11,960 bases of DNA from STD1-204 sp041649895 (GTDB taxonomy: Bacteria > Patescibacteriota > Minisyncoccia > Minisyncoccales > Minisyncoccaceae). The notes under the pieces are model-generated. The model did not search any database, was not told the origin of the DNA, and saw only the letters and a list, made by a program, of their open reading frames with translations. Position 1 is the stretch's first letter, and every line of letters starts with the position of its first letter. This document shows positions 1 to 6,680 of the stretch, one piece after another. The position numbers and the translations under genes were made by a program. The stretch is taken from NCBI GenBank assembly GCA_041649895.1, contig JBAZMG010000029.1, positions 1-11,960 of the forward strand, read 5' to 3'.

Positions 1-716
1 GGGGCTAGTACAGTTCTACAATGGCAAATGGTATCATCAGCATAACGCTCAAACAGTATTGACGGGTGTTTGATAGTCATCCATTTGTCAAAACCGTAAT
101 GTAGAAAAAGGTTTGCCAAAACTGGGCCTATAACCGATCCTTGTGGCACACCTTGGTTCCGAACAGTGCGTTCTCCATCCACTTTCTCATAAGAAACCTT
201 TATCCAGCGTTCAATGTATAGTAGTATCCACTTTTCGTTGATATGCTTACCTACCGCTTTCATAAGCAACCTATGGTCGATTGTGTCGAAGAACTTGCTG
301 ATGTCCATATCAAGTACCCACGCATACTTCCAACAACGCTCCTGAGCCTTGGCTATGGCATCATGGGCAGAACGATTGGGTCTGTATCCGTAGGAATCAT
401 CATGAAAGTGAGGTTCAATTTTCGGCAGCATCAGAAGTACAGCTGTCATTTGAGCTACCCTGTCTTCAATCGTTGGGATGCCTAATGGCCTTTTCCCCCC
501 ATTTGTTTTGGGAATCTCCACAAGCTTTACCGGCTTGGGGAAATAGCTGCCTGAGCTCATTCGGTTCCAGAGCTTGTAAAGATTGGATTTAAGGTTTCCC
601 TCATACTTCTCAATCGATACCCCGTCTATGCCCGCACCGCCACCGTTGGACTTCACCTTCATGAATGCATTATACACGACCTTTTTGTCTATGTCATAAG
701 ATTTTGCTCCTTGCAT
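1..716 (-). CDS. ltrA: Group II intron reverse transcriptase/maturase, C-terminus off window
   Basis: This gene encodes the intron's multifunctional protein: reverse transcriptase for retrohoming and maturase that helps the intron RNA splice. The 238 visible residues cover the fingers and palm. They contain RT0/RT1 around GIDG (29-32), KRPLGIP (75-81), YGYRPNRSAHDA (109-120), the first catalytic Asp block in YAWVLDMDISKFFD (131-144), NQGVPQGSVIGP (187-198) and the catalytic YADD (225-228, bases 33-44). The frame is open to base 1, so the rest of the RT, the X/maturase domain and any DNA-binding or HNH part cannot be assessed. The start at 716 is fixed by a strong ribosome binding site four bases upstream. 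No frameshift is seen, so the visible part looks functional. The intron class was not determined; the symbol is the generic name of the family. Confidence 0.93.
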   Translation of the reverse strand, partial: MQGAKSYDIDKKVVYNAFMKVKSNGGGAGIDGVSIEKYEGNLKSNLYKLWNRMSSGSYFPKPVKLVEIPKTNGGKRPLGIPTIEDRVAQMTAVLLMLPKIEPHFHDDSYGYRPNRSAHDAIAKAQERCWKYAWVLDMDISKFFDTIDHRLLMKAVGKHINEKWILLYIERWIKVSYEKVDGERTVRNQGVPQGSVIGPVLANLFLHYGFDKWMTIKHPSILFERYADDTICHCRTVLA

Positions 717-720
717 CGAT

Positions 721-728
721 TCCTCCTT
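721..728 (-). promoter_or_regulatory. Ribosome binding site of the intron-encoded protein
   Basis: AAGGAGGA on the minus strand, four bases before the ATG at 716. It is nearly perfectly complementary to the 16S 3' end. This contrasts with the A/T-rich, SD-less leaders of most other genes here and fits the intron carrying its own translation signal. Confidence 0.8.
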
Positions 729-1275
729 AGTTTTAAGTTGTTCAATCCAATTTGCTTAAATACGTCATCCCCTTCACTCCAGTCCCATTACAGAACCTTC
801 TTCATTACTACGGGATGATCCGCCCCAGGTTACAACATCGATACTTTCAGCCTTACGTTGTTCGCTTATGGCTTTTTCTCTTATCATTTGCAACCTGGTT
901 CTCACGTTCCGCCAAAGAGCCTGCATATAATTCCTGTCATCTATACACCGCATACCAAATGGGCGGTAAACAGGTTTCCCCCATTCTTGTCCCAGCAGTA
1001 CATAACAGCCACTGGTTTTGATATGACTTTATTAACCCTAACGATGCTTCTTCGATGATTCATTCTCATTCAGCTCTTATATACTCATCTTCCAGCTTGT
1101 GCTGATTTTTCCGAATCGCTCACCACCCATGTCTTGCCTCAGAAGCGGCATTCGGCGATTTGCAACCTACACCTGTATGCCGGTTGCGGGAGGCCTACTC
1201 CCATCTCTTTGACAGTTACGGACACAGCTTTCATATTTTAGCCACTCAATATGTAGCTGCATCCTCGTGACGCAC

Positions 1276-1546
1276 GCATGTAGGGGTTTTCCTGGATCAT
1301 CTCAATCACTCCGCGATCGTCCAACTTCATAATGTGCTTGATGATGATCACTCCCAGCACAAGCCTGGCATCCTTAGTGGGAGCACCACGGTTGCTTTTG
1401 AAGTGCTTGTAATAAAGCCGGGCAAATTCCTCCCAGGGAACTATTTTTGAAAGAACAATCCACCGGTTATGCTCATCTAATTTTGCCTCAAAGGGCATCT
1501 TGAACTCTGAAATTGACAGCTGCATGGAACTCTTGTATCGTATCAT
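1276..1546 (-). pseudogene. IS1182/IS5-like transposase, N-terminal exon, disrupted by the group II intron
   Basis: Ninety codons plus one base of a transposase N-terminus. It starts MIRYKS and continues through NRWI (32-35), VPWEEFA (41-47) and GAPTKDARLVLG (58-69) to QENPYM (85-90). This is the DUF772-like N-terminal domain common in IS5/IS1182-type transposases, where NPYMQYF is the usual continuation. Here the sequence changes after the first base of the next codon, where intron GTGCG begins. A few readthrough codons then lead to a stop at 1238. I chose the ATG at 1546 because related transposases begin MIRY; an upstream in-frame TTG (1555) and an internal ATG (1525) are less likely. The catalytic DDE domain would lie beyond the intron, outside the window. 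If the intron splices, the gene may still be expressed. Confidence 0.8.
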
Positions 1547-1566
1547 AAAATGCAAGGATTATGAAC

Positions 1567-1598
1567 CAAATATACTCATTTTCTTGCAGTTATGCAAA
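1567..1598 (-). promoter_or_regulatory. Bacteroidota-type promoter of the interrupted transposase
   Basis: On the minus strand TTTG (1598-1595) is followed after exactly 20 bases by TATATTTG (1574-1567). This matches the -33 TTTG and -7 TAnnTTTG elements of Bacteroides promoters. Transcription would begin about 10 bases before the ATG at 1546, giving a very short leader. It is one of the two clearest taxonomic signals in the window. Confidence 0.75.
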
Positions 1599-1655
1599 TT
1601 TTTGTCGGCTTATTTTGTTGTAAATCAACGTTTTATTAATTATTCAGCAGCCCCT

Positions 1656-1778
1656 ATTTAAATATTAAAATTTTAACGAACCATTGTTAGTATCCAGTTT
1701 AAATTAAATCCTATAAGTGTTATTATATCAATGCCTTATCGAAATTATTCTGTTTTTCGATTAGAAATTTAAATATTT
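1656..1778. other. A/T-rich spacer between two insertion sequences
   Basis: About 120 bases with no credible gene. The 11-mer ATTTAAATATT occurs at both ends (1656-1666 and 1767-1777), against the presumed end of the first IS and just outside the second. Near the right end ATCGAAA (1738-1744) and TTTCGAT (1755-1761) form a 7-bp inverted repeat around a 10-base loop. That stem is too A/T-rich to call a terminator. It may be a relic of the DNA present before the insertions. Confidence 0.5.
1775..1778. repeat. Target-site duplication, left copy (ATTT)
   Basis: ATTT directly adjoins the left terminus AGTC and is matched by ATTT at 3309-3312. The flanks are A/T-rich, so a chance match of four bases is possible. 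The position exactly at both element ends supports it. Confidence 0.6.
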
Positions 1779-1794
1779 AGTCAACCCTTATAAA
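1779..1794 (+). repeat. Terminal inverted repeat, left end of the IS
   Basis: Reads AGTCAACCCTTATAAA inward. It matches the right end (AGTCGACCCTTAAAAA inward on the minus strand) at 14 of 16 positions. The TGA stop of the transposase (1781-1783) lies inside this repeat, so the gene uses the element to its very end. Confidence 0.8.
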
Positions 1795-3184
1795 ACGCGT
1801 ATTTTTCAACATTCCGGGGAATAGGCTGTAATGCCAGCCATCTTTCCCTTCTTCTGAATAATGAAACCACGATAGCCCATTTTTCGATGATACAAAATAG
1901 GACAAAAATGAGCTCCTCTTCTCGTTTTATGATCCAATGACGCAGGTTGTAGCCTGCTGCTGCCATCATCGTATTGATGGCATCCCCACGGGTCCCTTTC
2001 AAATAGTTCCGCAGCATTCGGTGATCTTTCTTAAGATGTCCTATGACTGGCTCTATCCCGGCACGTTGTCGGAACTTCCTGCGTGCCTTCTGTTTCAGGT
2101 AGTAACTTTGCTTCTCCTTCCCCCGTCCCGGAATCTCTATTTTTGTACTCTCAACATACTTTTGTCCCTGGTATCCTCTGTCTACCAGTGCTACTTTTGG
2201 CCTGTGCCCGGTAATCCGTTGTATCTGTTCCAGCTGATCTGCCAGTGTATGTCCGTCATAAGGATTCCCCTCAAAGGCCATGGCTCCTACTACCAATCCA
2301 TCGGCTGTCTTGGCTATCGATGATTTATTTCCATATTCATATGGTTTTCCTTCTTTGCCCTTGGAGATACATGCTACATCCGGTTCATGCAAACTGTATA
2401 TCTTGTTCTTGTCATGCCTCTCCTGTGTGATTACAGCACAAAAAAGTAGCAGAAGATCTTTGTAGGGCTCCCGCTGTGCCGCCGTTAGTTTACGTGCCAG
2501 ATCGTTCACCTGGGCCCGGGCTATGGTACGCATCCTGCGTAATGCTTTCTGTCCCTCTTTCTTCCGCTTGGGATGGTTCATAAAACGCATCTTTAGGCTC
2601 AGGGCTTTGAGCTCCCCGGTGTAACTCCTGCGTAATACGATCCCTTCCTGGTCCGCGATCTGCCTGCACTGCCTGATTACTTTTTTGTATAACTTCCCAT
2701 CTGTGGGATATGTGATGTTTTTCTCCTGTACCGTCGTATCTATAAAAACTTCTTTTACTTTACCCTTTGTTACTTTTCCTTCTTCCTCTATATTCAACCG
2801 TATGCTTAAACCCAGCAGTTTTTCCGCTCCTTCTTTCCCTATACGTTTGCGGAAGTGGACAAAGTCTGATGGATCAAACGGATAGCCTTTTTGGAACACT
2901 TTCTCTCCCGTAAAATATTGGAAATACGGACTATCTCTCCATTGTGACACCACCCTTTCATCGCTTAGATTATACAGACTCTTGAGCAACAGCAATCCGA
3001 CCATCTTGCGTACCGGAACCCCGGGACGGCCATTTTCTGAAAAATAACCGGCGAAATCTTGTTCTACACTTTCCCAGTCTATGCGTTGGGTTAACCGGAC
3101 CAATTCATGATCCATGTCTATGAAGTTGACCAAAGGAGTCTGAAAAAAGTCTAACTGGTGTGTTTGGGGGAGTTTACCAACCAT
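1781..3184 (-). CDS. IS5-type DDE transposase, full length
   Basis: This 467-residue RNase H-fold (DDE) transposase cuts and joins the ends of the element. The N-terminal third is a DUF772-like domain (about 45-130, with NGRPGVPVRKMVGLLLLKSL at 51-70 and FRKRIG at 111-116). The catalytic core has its first Asp in VFIDTT (D149), the second in ALVDRGYQG (D335) and Glu in RAGIEPVIGHLKKDHRM (E378). The last matches the IS5 Y-2-R-3-E-6-K signature, with K385. Between the first two Asp lies a basic insert of about 180 residues. The last 50 residues, after YNLRHW, are a hydrophobic then basic tail ending inside the left inverted repeat. The ATG at 3184 follows A-rich DNA (AAAAAAATC) rather than a Shine-Dalgarno, as is usual in Bacteroidota. 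No internal stop or frameshift is seen. Confidence 0.93.
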   Translation of the reverse strand: MVGKLPQTHQLDFFQTPLVNFIDMDHELVRLTQRIDWESVEQDFAGYFSENGRPGVPVRKMVGLLLLKSLYNLSDERVVSQWRDSPYFQYFTGEKVFQKGYPFDPSDFVHFRKRIGKEGAEKLLGLSIRLNIEEEGKVTKGKVKEVFIDTTVQEKNITYPTDGKLYKKVIRQCRQIADQEGIVLRRSYTGELKALSLKMRFMNHPKRKKEGQKALRRMRTIARAQVNDLARKLTAAQREPYKDLLLLFCAVITQERHDKNKIYSLHEPDVACISKGKEGKPYEYGNKSSIAKTADGLVVGAMAFEGNPYDGHTLADQLEQIQRITGHRPKVALVDRGYQGQKYVESTKIEIPGRGKEKQSYYLKQKARRKFRQRAGIEPVIGHLKKDHRMLRNYLKGTRGDAINTMMAAAGYNLRHWIIKREEELIFVLFCIIEKWAIVVSLFRRRERWLALQPIPRNVEKYAFYKG

Positions 3185-3217
3185 GATTTTTTTGAATTTA
3201 TTTGCAGGAATTTTAGT

Positions 3218-3249
3218 CTAAGATACTGATTCCCTGCATATATTCCAAA
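3218..3249 (-). promoter_or_regulatory. Bacteroidota-type promoter of the IS transposase
   Basis: On the minus strand TTTG (3249-3246) is followed after 20 bases by TATCTTAG (3225-3218), one mismatch from TAnnTTTG. Spacing and arrangement equal those at 1567-1598. It lies inside the element, about 35 bases before the start codon. Confidence 0.65.
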
Positions 3250-3292
3250 TGTTTTTGGGCTTATTTTTGCTGATTTTCAACGATTTAACTGC

Positions 3293-3308
3293 TTTTTAAG
3301 GGTCGACT
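3293..3308 (-). repeat. Terminal inverted repeat, right end of the IS
   Basis: Read inward on the minus strand it is AGTCGACCCTTAAAAA, the partner of 1779-1794 with two mismatches. It lies upstream of the transposase promoter. Confidence 0.8.
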
Positions 3309-3312
3309 ATTT
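3309..3312. repeat. Target-site duplication, right copy (ATTT)
   Basis: Partner of the ATTT at 1775-1778, directly outside the right terminus GACT. The A/T-rich setting makes this moderate rather than strong evidence. Confidence 0.6.
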
Positions 3313-3509
3313 AAAATACTTGAATCAGTTGTTTTAAATATATTAAATACCAACGTATTCGTAATCATTAAGACAATGAATAATATTGAACCTGACAGAA
3401 ATGAAAAAAAAATTTGCGTTGTGGTTTGTAAAACTATCAGCGAGTGTTTTTGCTTGAGTATAATAGTTGTTTGAGCATAAAGTGAAGCATATTTTCATAT
3501 AAATTTTGT
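3309..3509. other. Intergenic A/T-rich region between the IS and the glycan locus
   Basis: Two hundred bases downstream of the last glycan gene, interrupted on its left side by the IS. The only reading frame of note is a 32-codon plus-strand frame (3376-3474) with no recognisable product or ribosome binding site. No clear stem-loop terminator for the leftward operon was found. If one existed it may have been further left and displaced by the IS. Confidence 0.45.
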
Positions 3510-4142
3510 TTATTCTATTGTTTTAATAATTCTGGCGGGTACACCTGCCACAATGGAATTTTCAGGAAAATTTTTAGTAACAACTGAATTTGCACCAATA
3601 ATGCATCCTTTACCTATAGTTACATTAGGCATTATTGCAACATTTTCTCCAATCCAAACGTTATCAGAGATAACAACCGGGCCTTTTGAGTATAATTGCC
3701 TTTTTGCTGGAGCAATACTCAGATCTCTATTATTGATAAATCCATGATGGTGATCAGAAATATATATATTACTAGCAAATAAAACATTGTTCCCGATTTT
3801 AATATTGTTTACACATCCTATATGTACATTATTATTCATAGAGACGTTATTACCAATTGATAACACAGGGTGAAATAATTCACCAGCATATCTATCCCAA
3901 CATTCAATTCTTAACCTATCTCCAGCATTGAAACCTTCACCTATAGACATATATTGCATCCCTTTAAAAAAAGCTGGTTTTCTTATTGAAAAGTTGTTCC
4001 CACAATAATTTATTGAAAGGCTAATCCAATAGGAATATATAGTATTAATATTCGATTTAAATTTTTGATAATTAACATAGCTATAAACCAAATTAAAACA
4101 TCTAATAAAAAATAAAACGATATATTTTACGATTTTTTTCAT
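3510..4142 (-). CDS. Hexapeptide-repeat O-acetyltransferase (WbbJ/WcaF-like)
   Basis: A 210-residue left-handed beta-helix acyltransferase, probably transferring acetyl from acetyl-CoA to a sugar hydroxyl of the surface glycan in the cytoplasm. Hexapeptide repeats run from about 64 to 185 (for example IGNNVSMNNNVHIG, 96-109, and VWIGENVAIMPNVTIG, 162-177). The SDHHHG segment (129-134) holds the likely catalytic His. The C-terminal SIVAGVPARIIK (196-207) is the standard end of this family. Residues 5-22 are hydrophobic and could touch the membrane. Length is usual for the family. It is the last gene of the glycan set and is set off from the glycosyltransferase by 121 bases, so it may have its own promoter, though none is convincing. 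The acceptor sugar cannot be deduced; an N-acetyltransferase role is possible. Confidence 0.85.
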   Translation of the reverse strand: MKKIVKYIVLFFIRCFNLVYSYVNYQKFKSNINTIYSYWISLSINYCGNNFSIRKPAFFKGMQYMSIGEGFNAGDRLRIECWDRYAGELFHPVLSIGNNVSMNNNVHIGCVNNIKIGNNVLFASNIYISDHHHGFINNRDLSIAPAKRQLYSKGPVVISDNVWIGENVAIMPNVTIGKGCIIGANSVVTKNFPENSIVAGVPARIIKTIE

Positions 4143-4191
4143 CTAAACTATTTCTCTTTAATCCTTAAGCTGAATATCATTTAGTAAATTA

Positions 4192-4204
4192 TTGACACTG
4201 TCAA
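4192..4204. repeat. Short perfect palindrome upstream of the acetyltransferase
   Basis: TTGACACTGTCAA: two 6-base arms around one central base, in the 121-base gap 50 bases before the acetyltransferase start. It could be a protein-binding site. The single-base centre makes it a poor RNA hairpin, and chance cannot be excluded. Confidence 0.35.
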
Positions 4205-4263
4205 ATTAGGATAATAATTTTTATACGTATATGAACAAAAAAATTAATATATATGTCAATATT

Positions 4264-6639
4264 TTATTTACCTATTTGACTATAAAGAAGTTTTATAGCA
4301 TCTCTTATTCCATTATTTTGGGGATCATTTAGATAAATATCAACTTTTTCTCTGTTTTTATTTTTTGTTTGTAAAATATGCTCTGCGCTATACATAAGCT
4401 CTTTACTACTTTCTTTAATAAAAAAACTATTAATTTGAAAATAAATATGATAAAGAACAGATTTGATTTTATTATTACTTATGAATTTTAAGGCAAAATT
4501 TCGAAAAGATGATAACATAATAGATTTGTTAAAAATACGGACATATTGGGCATAAACATCAGTGCCAAAGAACCTTGCAACATCTTCTATCTTGTTAAAA
4601 TATCCAGGTAAGTCAATATTTCTAAAAAGTAAGGCTTTATGTAGGTCATCTAATATTTTAACTATGTCATCATCTTGTATATAATGCTTTCTAAAAAAAT
4701 GTCTTATTTTAATATATTCTCTAAAAACGAAATAATTGACAGGTGCTGAATAAGGTAAAGAAACGATCCTAAGTACTTTTGAATAATAGTTTCTGTATCT
4801 ATAATAAGCATATTTTGTTTTTAATGTGCTTGACAACTTTGACCAATCTCTTAAGGATTTATTAGCATTATATCCAACACCAACTTCACTATTTCCACAG
4901 ATGACAACCGGATAATCGCAATAAGTAATTCTATCCTCCAAAAATAAATTTAACATGCCTGTATAGATATCTTGACTATCTCCATTTTCAAATTTCCCGG
5001 TAGATTGAATTATTTTACCTATGTGTTCTCTTCTTATACATGCTGTTAAATACATCATTGGCAAATCAGTAAATGATAAACTACCTAAAACAAAATGTTT
5101 AATTAATTGTTTTGTATCATACTCTGTATACCTTGGTTGACTTGATATATTCTTCTCGAAATAAATATGAGCTTGTGGTTTATGCAAAAAATCTGGCCAA
5201 AAATACATAGCTAAAGGCCAGGCTACAACATTGTTCTTCGGATATTTTTCTAACGCAAGTTTCAAATTGGAAAGTGCATTGGGCATAATTCCGTCGTCAG
5301 CTCCAATTGACAACAAATACTTACCCCTGGAGTTTAGAAACGCAAATTCAAAACTCTTTGATAAGGTAAGGTCATCTGGGGTACGAATATATCTTATTTT
5401 ATCATTCGTTATTTTGTCAAGAATCCCTTTTACATCAATATTCTTGTGCCATCCATTATCTGATATTAGTATTTCGTAACTTCCTACATAATCTTGTTCT
5501 AAGCATGTTTGAATAGTTTCTTGAAGATATTTCAATGAATTTCGTACAGGGATAATAATACTGAAATCACACACTGGATTTCTTTCAAATTCTTTTTTTA
5601 CATCATAACCCCATAAAAAAGAGAATGTCTTAAAATAGCTACCAATTAAAAGGCAGTCTTTGTGTTGTAAAGGTTGTTCTTCATAATGCCGATAATACAT
5701 TTCCAGTATTTTACTCATCTCAGTATCTTCATTAATATCCATCAGAAGATTCGATTCACCAAACAATACGATTGGTTGATCAGACAAATTTTGAGAATTA
5801 AGTTCATGTAAAATAGCAGAACTACAAGATGGCTCAACACAATTTCCAGATTGTAATGCATTAATAATAATTACATTATATAAATTACCAACATCCTCCA
5901 AACCCGGATCATAATTATGATCTACAGTAGGAGTTGTAGCAGACGGAATTATATGATATACTGATTTACCAAGATATGACAAAGCTTTCACCAAGCACTT
6001 ATCTCTTAATAAATCTTTCTTTTCTTTCGTAATTACACAAAAAATAATATCCTTTTTTTTGTTGAGTTCTATTGAGAAACTTAACGCTTGTGTATATTCA
6101 GAAAATTCGTTTTTTACAGCATCAGATAACTTGATTTTATTTCTAATGCTATAAGCATAAAAAACTGCTGCCTCTGTTATCCTTAAAAATTGAATATTAT
6201 CAACAATTATGTTTTCCAGGGTATTTGAATCCTGTTTAATAACTCGAAGGAAATGTTCATAATAAATATTAAATTCATTTTCTTTTTCTAAGATATATAA
6301 GTCTCGTTCATCTTTCCCCAACAAATAAATATTATAGCTTATTTCGTACTTATTTTGCTTAATTCTATTGCCAAAGTATTTTTGAATTTCCTTTATATTA
6401 CCGAGAGCTATAACGTCTTCTTCATCTATCATCGAATATGGATAATAATCCTTGTATAGGTCATTAGCATCGCTAAAATGTCCCGTCATTATGTAACACG
6501 CGGCTTTTAAGTTGATACACTTTCTTATTTGGGTTGTGTTGGGAATTAATTTATTGACTTTTTTTATCGCTCTTTCGTAATGCTTGTTGTCAATCAACTG
6601 CTGAATATTTAAAAAAATATTTTTTTCACTCATAAACAT
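4264..6639 (-). CDS. Large multidomain GT2 family glycosyltransferase
   Basis: A cytoplasmic glycosyltransferase of about 790 residues, much longer than a single GT2 domain (about 250-300). Residues are counted here from the upstream TTG (6648). The GT-A domain spans about 361-600. It begins DFSIIIPVRN (361-370), continues with EILISDNG (392-399) and carries the metal- and nucleotide-sugar-binding ADDG (450-453). The N-terminus (about 10-70) looks like TPR-type helices. Residues about 198-345 alternate strands and helices (IIFCVI, NVIIINAL, PIVLFGESN) like a Rossmann-type or degenerate GT domain. The last 190 residues are helical and not recognised. I start at ATG 6639; TTG 6648 and ATG 6633 are alternatives, and no Shine-Dalgarno decides. 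The gene lies 41 bases after PseB in the same operon. Donor and acceptor are unknown. Confidence 0.85.
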   Translation of the reverse strand: MFMSEKNIFLNIQQLIDNKHYERAIKKVNKLIPNTTQIRKCINLKAACYIMTGHFSDANDLYKDYYPYSMIDEEDVIALGNIKEIQKYFGNRIKQNKYEISYNIYLLGKDERDLYILEKENEFNIYYEHFLRVIKQDSNTLENIIVDNIQFLRITEAAVFYAYSIRNKIKLSDAVKNEFSEYTQALSFSIELNKKKDIIFCVITKEKKDLLRDKCLVKALSYLGKSVYHIIPSATTPTVDHNYDPGLEDVGNLYNVIIINALQSGNCVEPSCSSAILHELNSQNLSDQPIVLFGESNLLMDINEDTEMSKILEMYYRHYEEQPLQHKDCLLIGSYFKTFSFLWGYDVKKEFERNPVCDFSIIIPVRNSLKYLQETIQTCLEQDYVGSYEILISDNGWHKNIDVKGILDKITNDKIRYIRTPDDLTLSKSFEFAFLNSRGKYLLSIGADDGIMPNALSNLKLALEKYPKNNVVAWPLAMYFWPDFLHKPQAHIYFEKNISSQPRYTEYDTKQLIKHFVLGSLSFTDLPMMYLTACIRREHIGKIIQSTGKFENGDSQDIYTGMLNLFLEDRITYCDYPVVICGNSEVGVGYNANKSLRDWSKLSSTLKTKYAYYRYRNYYSKVLRIVSLPYSAPVNYFVFREYIKIRHFFRKHYIQDDDIVKILDDLHKALLFRNIDLPGYFNKIEDVARFFGTDVYAQYVRIFNKSIMLSSFRNFALKFISNNKIKSVLYHIYFQINSFFIKESSKELMYSAEHILQTKNKNREKVDIYLNDPQNNGIRDAIKLLYSQIGK

Positions 6640-6680
6640 AGTGTTCAAAATTGAGAGAAATAATTGAAAATTGACAGAGA

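Larger units (their letters stand above)
1..1275 (-). mobile_element. Group II intron, 5' part, inserted in a transposase gene
   Basis: On the minus strand the intron begins at 1275 with GTGCG, matching the group II 5' consensus GUGYG. It begins exactly where the transposase reading frame stops resembling its family, after a Glu-Asn-Pro-Tyr-Met segment. Bases 1275 to 731 have no minus-strand gene and correspond to the structured RNA upstream of the intron ORF (mostly domain I), about 550 bases. The maturase gene follows at 716. The 3' part of the ORF and domains V and VI are off the left edge. A possible EBS1 lies at 999-1004: read on the minus strand (TATGTA) it pairs with exon TACATG at 1277-1282 through one G-U pair, leaving the last exon base (1276) unpaired. 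The pairing is suggestive only. Confidence 0.8.
1..1655 (-). mobile_element. Insertion sequence (IS1182/IS5-like), partial, interrupted by a group II intron
   Basis: This element holds the 5' part of a DDE-type transposase gene, its promoter and its upstream terminus. The rest of the transposase and the other terminus lie beyond base 1, on the far side of the nested intron. I place the right end near 1655 because the inward-reading sequence there (AGGGGCTGCTGAAT on the minus strand) looks like an IS terminus. With the other end missing, neither the inverted repeat nor a target duplication can be confirmed, so the boundary is approximate. Its sub-terminal DNA resembles that of the neighbouring element at 1779-3308. 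Confidence 0.6.
1779..3308 (-). mobile_element. Complete IS5-type insertion sequence, 1530 bp
   Basis: The element is bounded by imperfect terminal inverted repeats (1779-1794 and 3293-3308, 14 of the first 16 positions equal). Identical ATTT tetranucleotides lie immediately outside (1775-1778 and 3309-3312), consistent with a 4-bp target duplication. It contains one full-length transposase gene with its own Bacteroidota-type promoter. The intact frame, paired ends and surviving duplication suggest a recent and possibly still mobile copy. Assignment to IS5 rather than a neighbouring family rests on the transposase motif and would be settled by ISfinder. Confidence 0.85.

Noticed and set aside
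752..1058. Overlapping plus-strand frames in the intron RNA region
   Set aside because: They lie opposite the structured part of the group II intron, have no recognisable product and no ribosome binding site.
1238..1555. A 105-residue transposase-like protein as an independent gene
   Set aside because: Its last 12 codons are intron sequence read through in frame and its first codon is a TTG upstream of the family's MIRY start; it is an exon fragment, not a gene.
1738..1761. A 7-bp inverted repeat as a transcription terminator
   Set aside because: The stem is A/T-rich with a 10-base loop and no clear gene ends just before it on either strand.
1937..2885. Several plus-strand frames opposite the IS transposase
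   Set aside because: They are antisense shadows of a gene with clear catalytic motifs and codon structure on the minus strand.
3376..3474. A 32-codon plus-strand frame in the intergenic region
   Set aside because: No recognisable product, no ribosome binding site, and length expected by chance in A/T-rich DNA.
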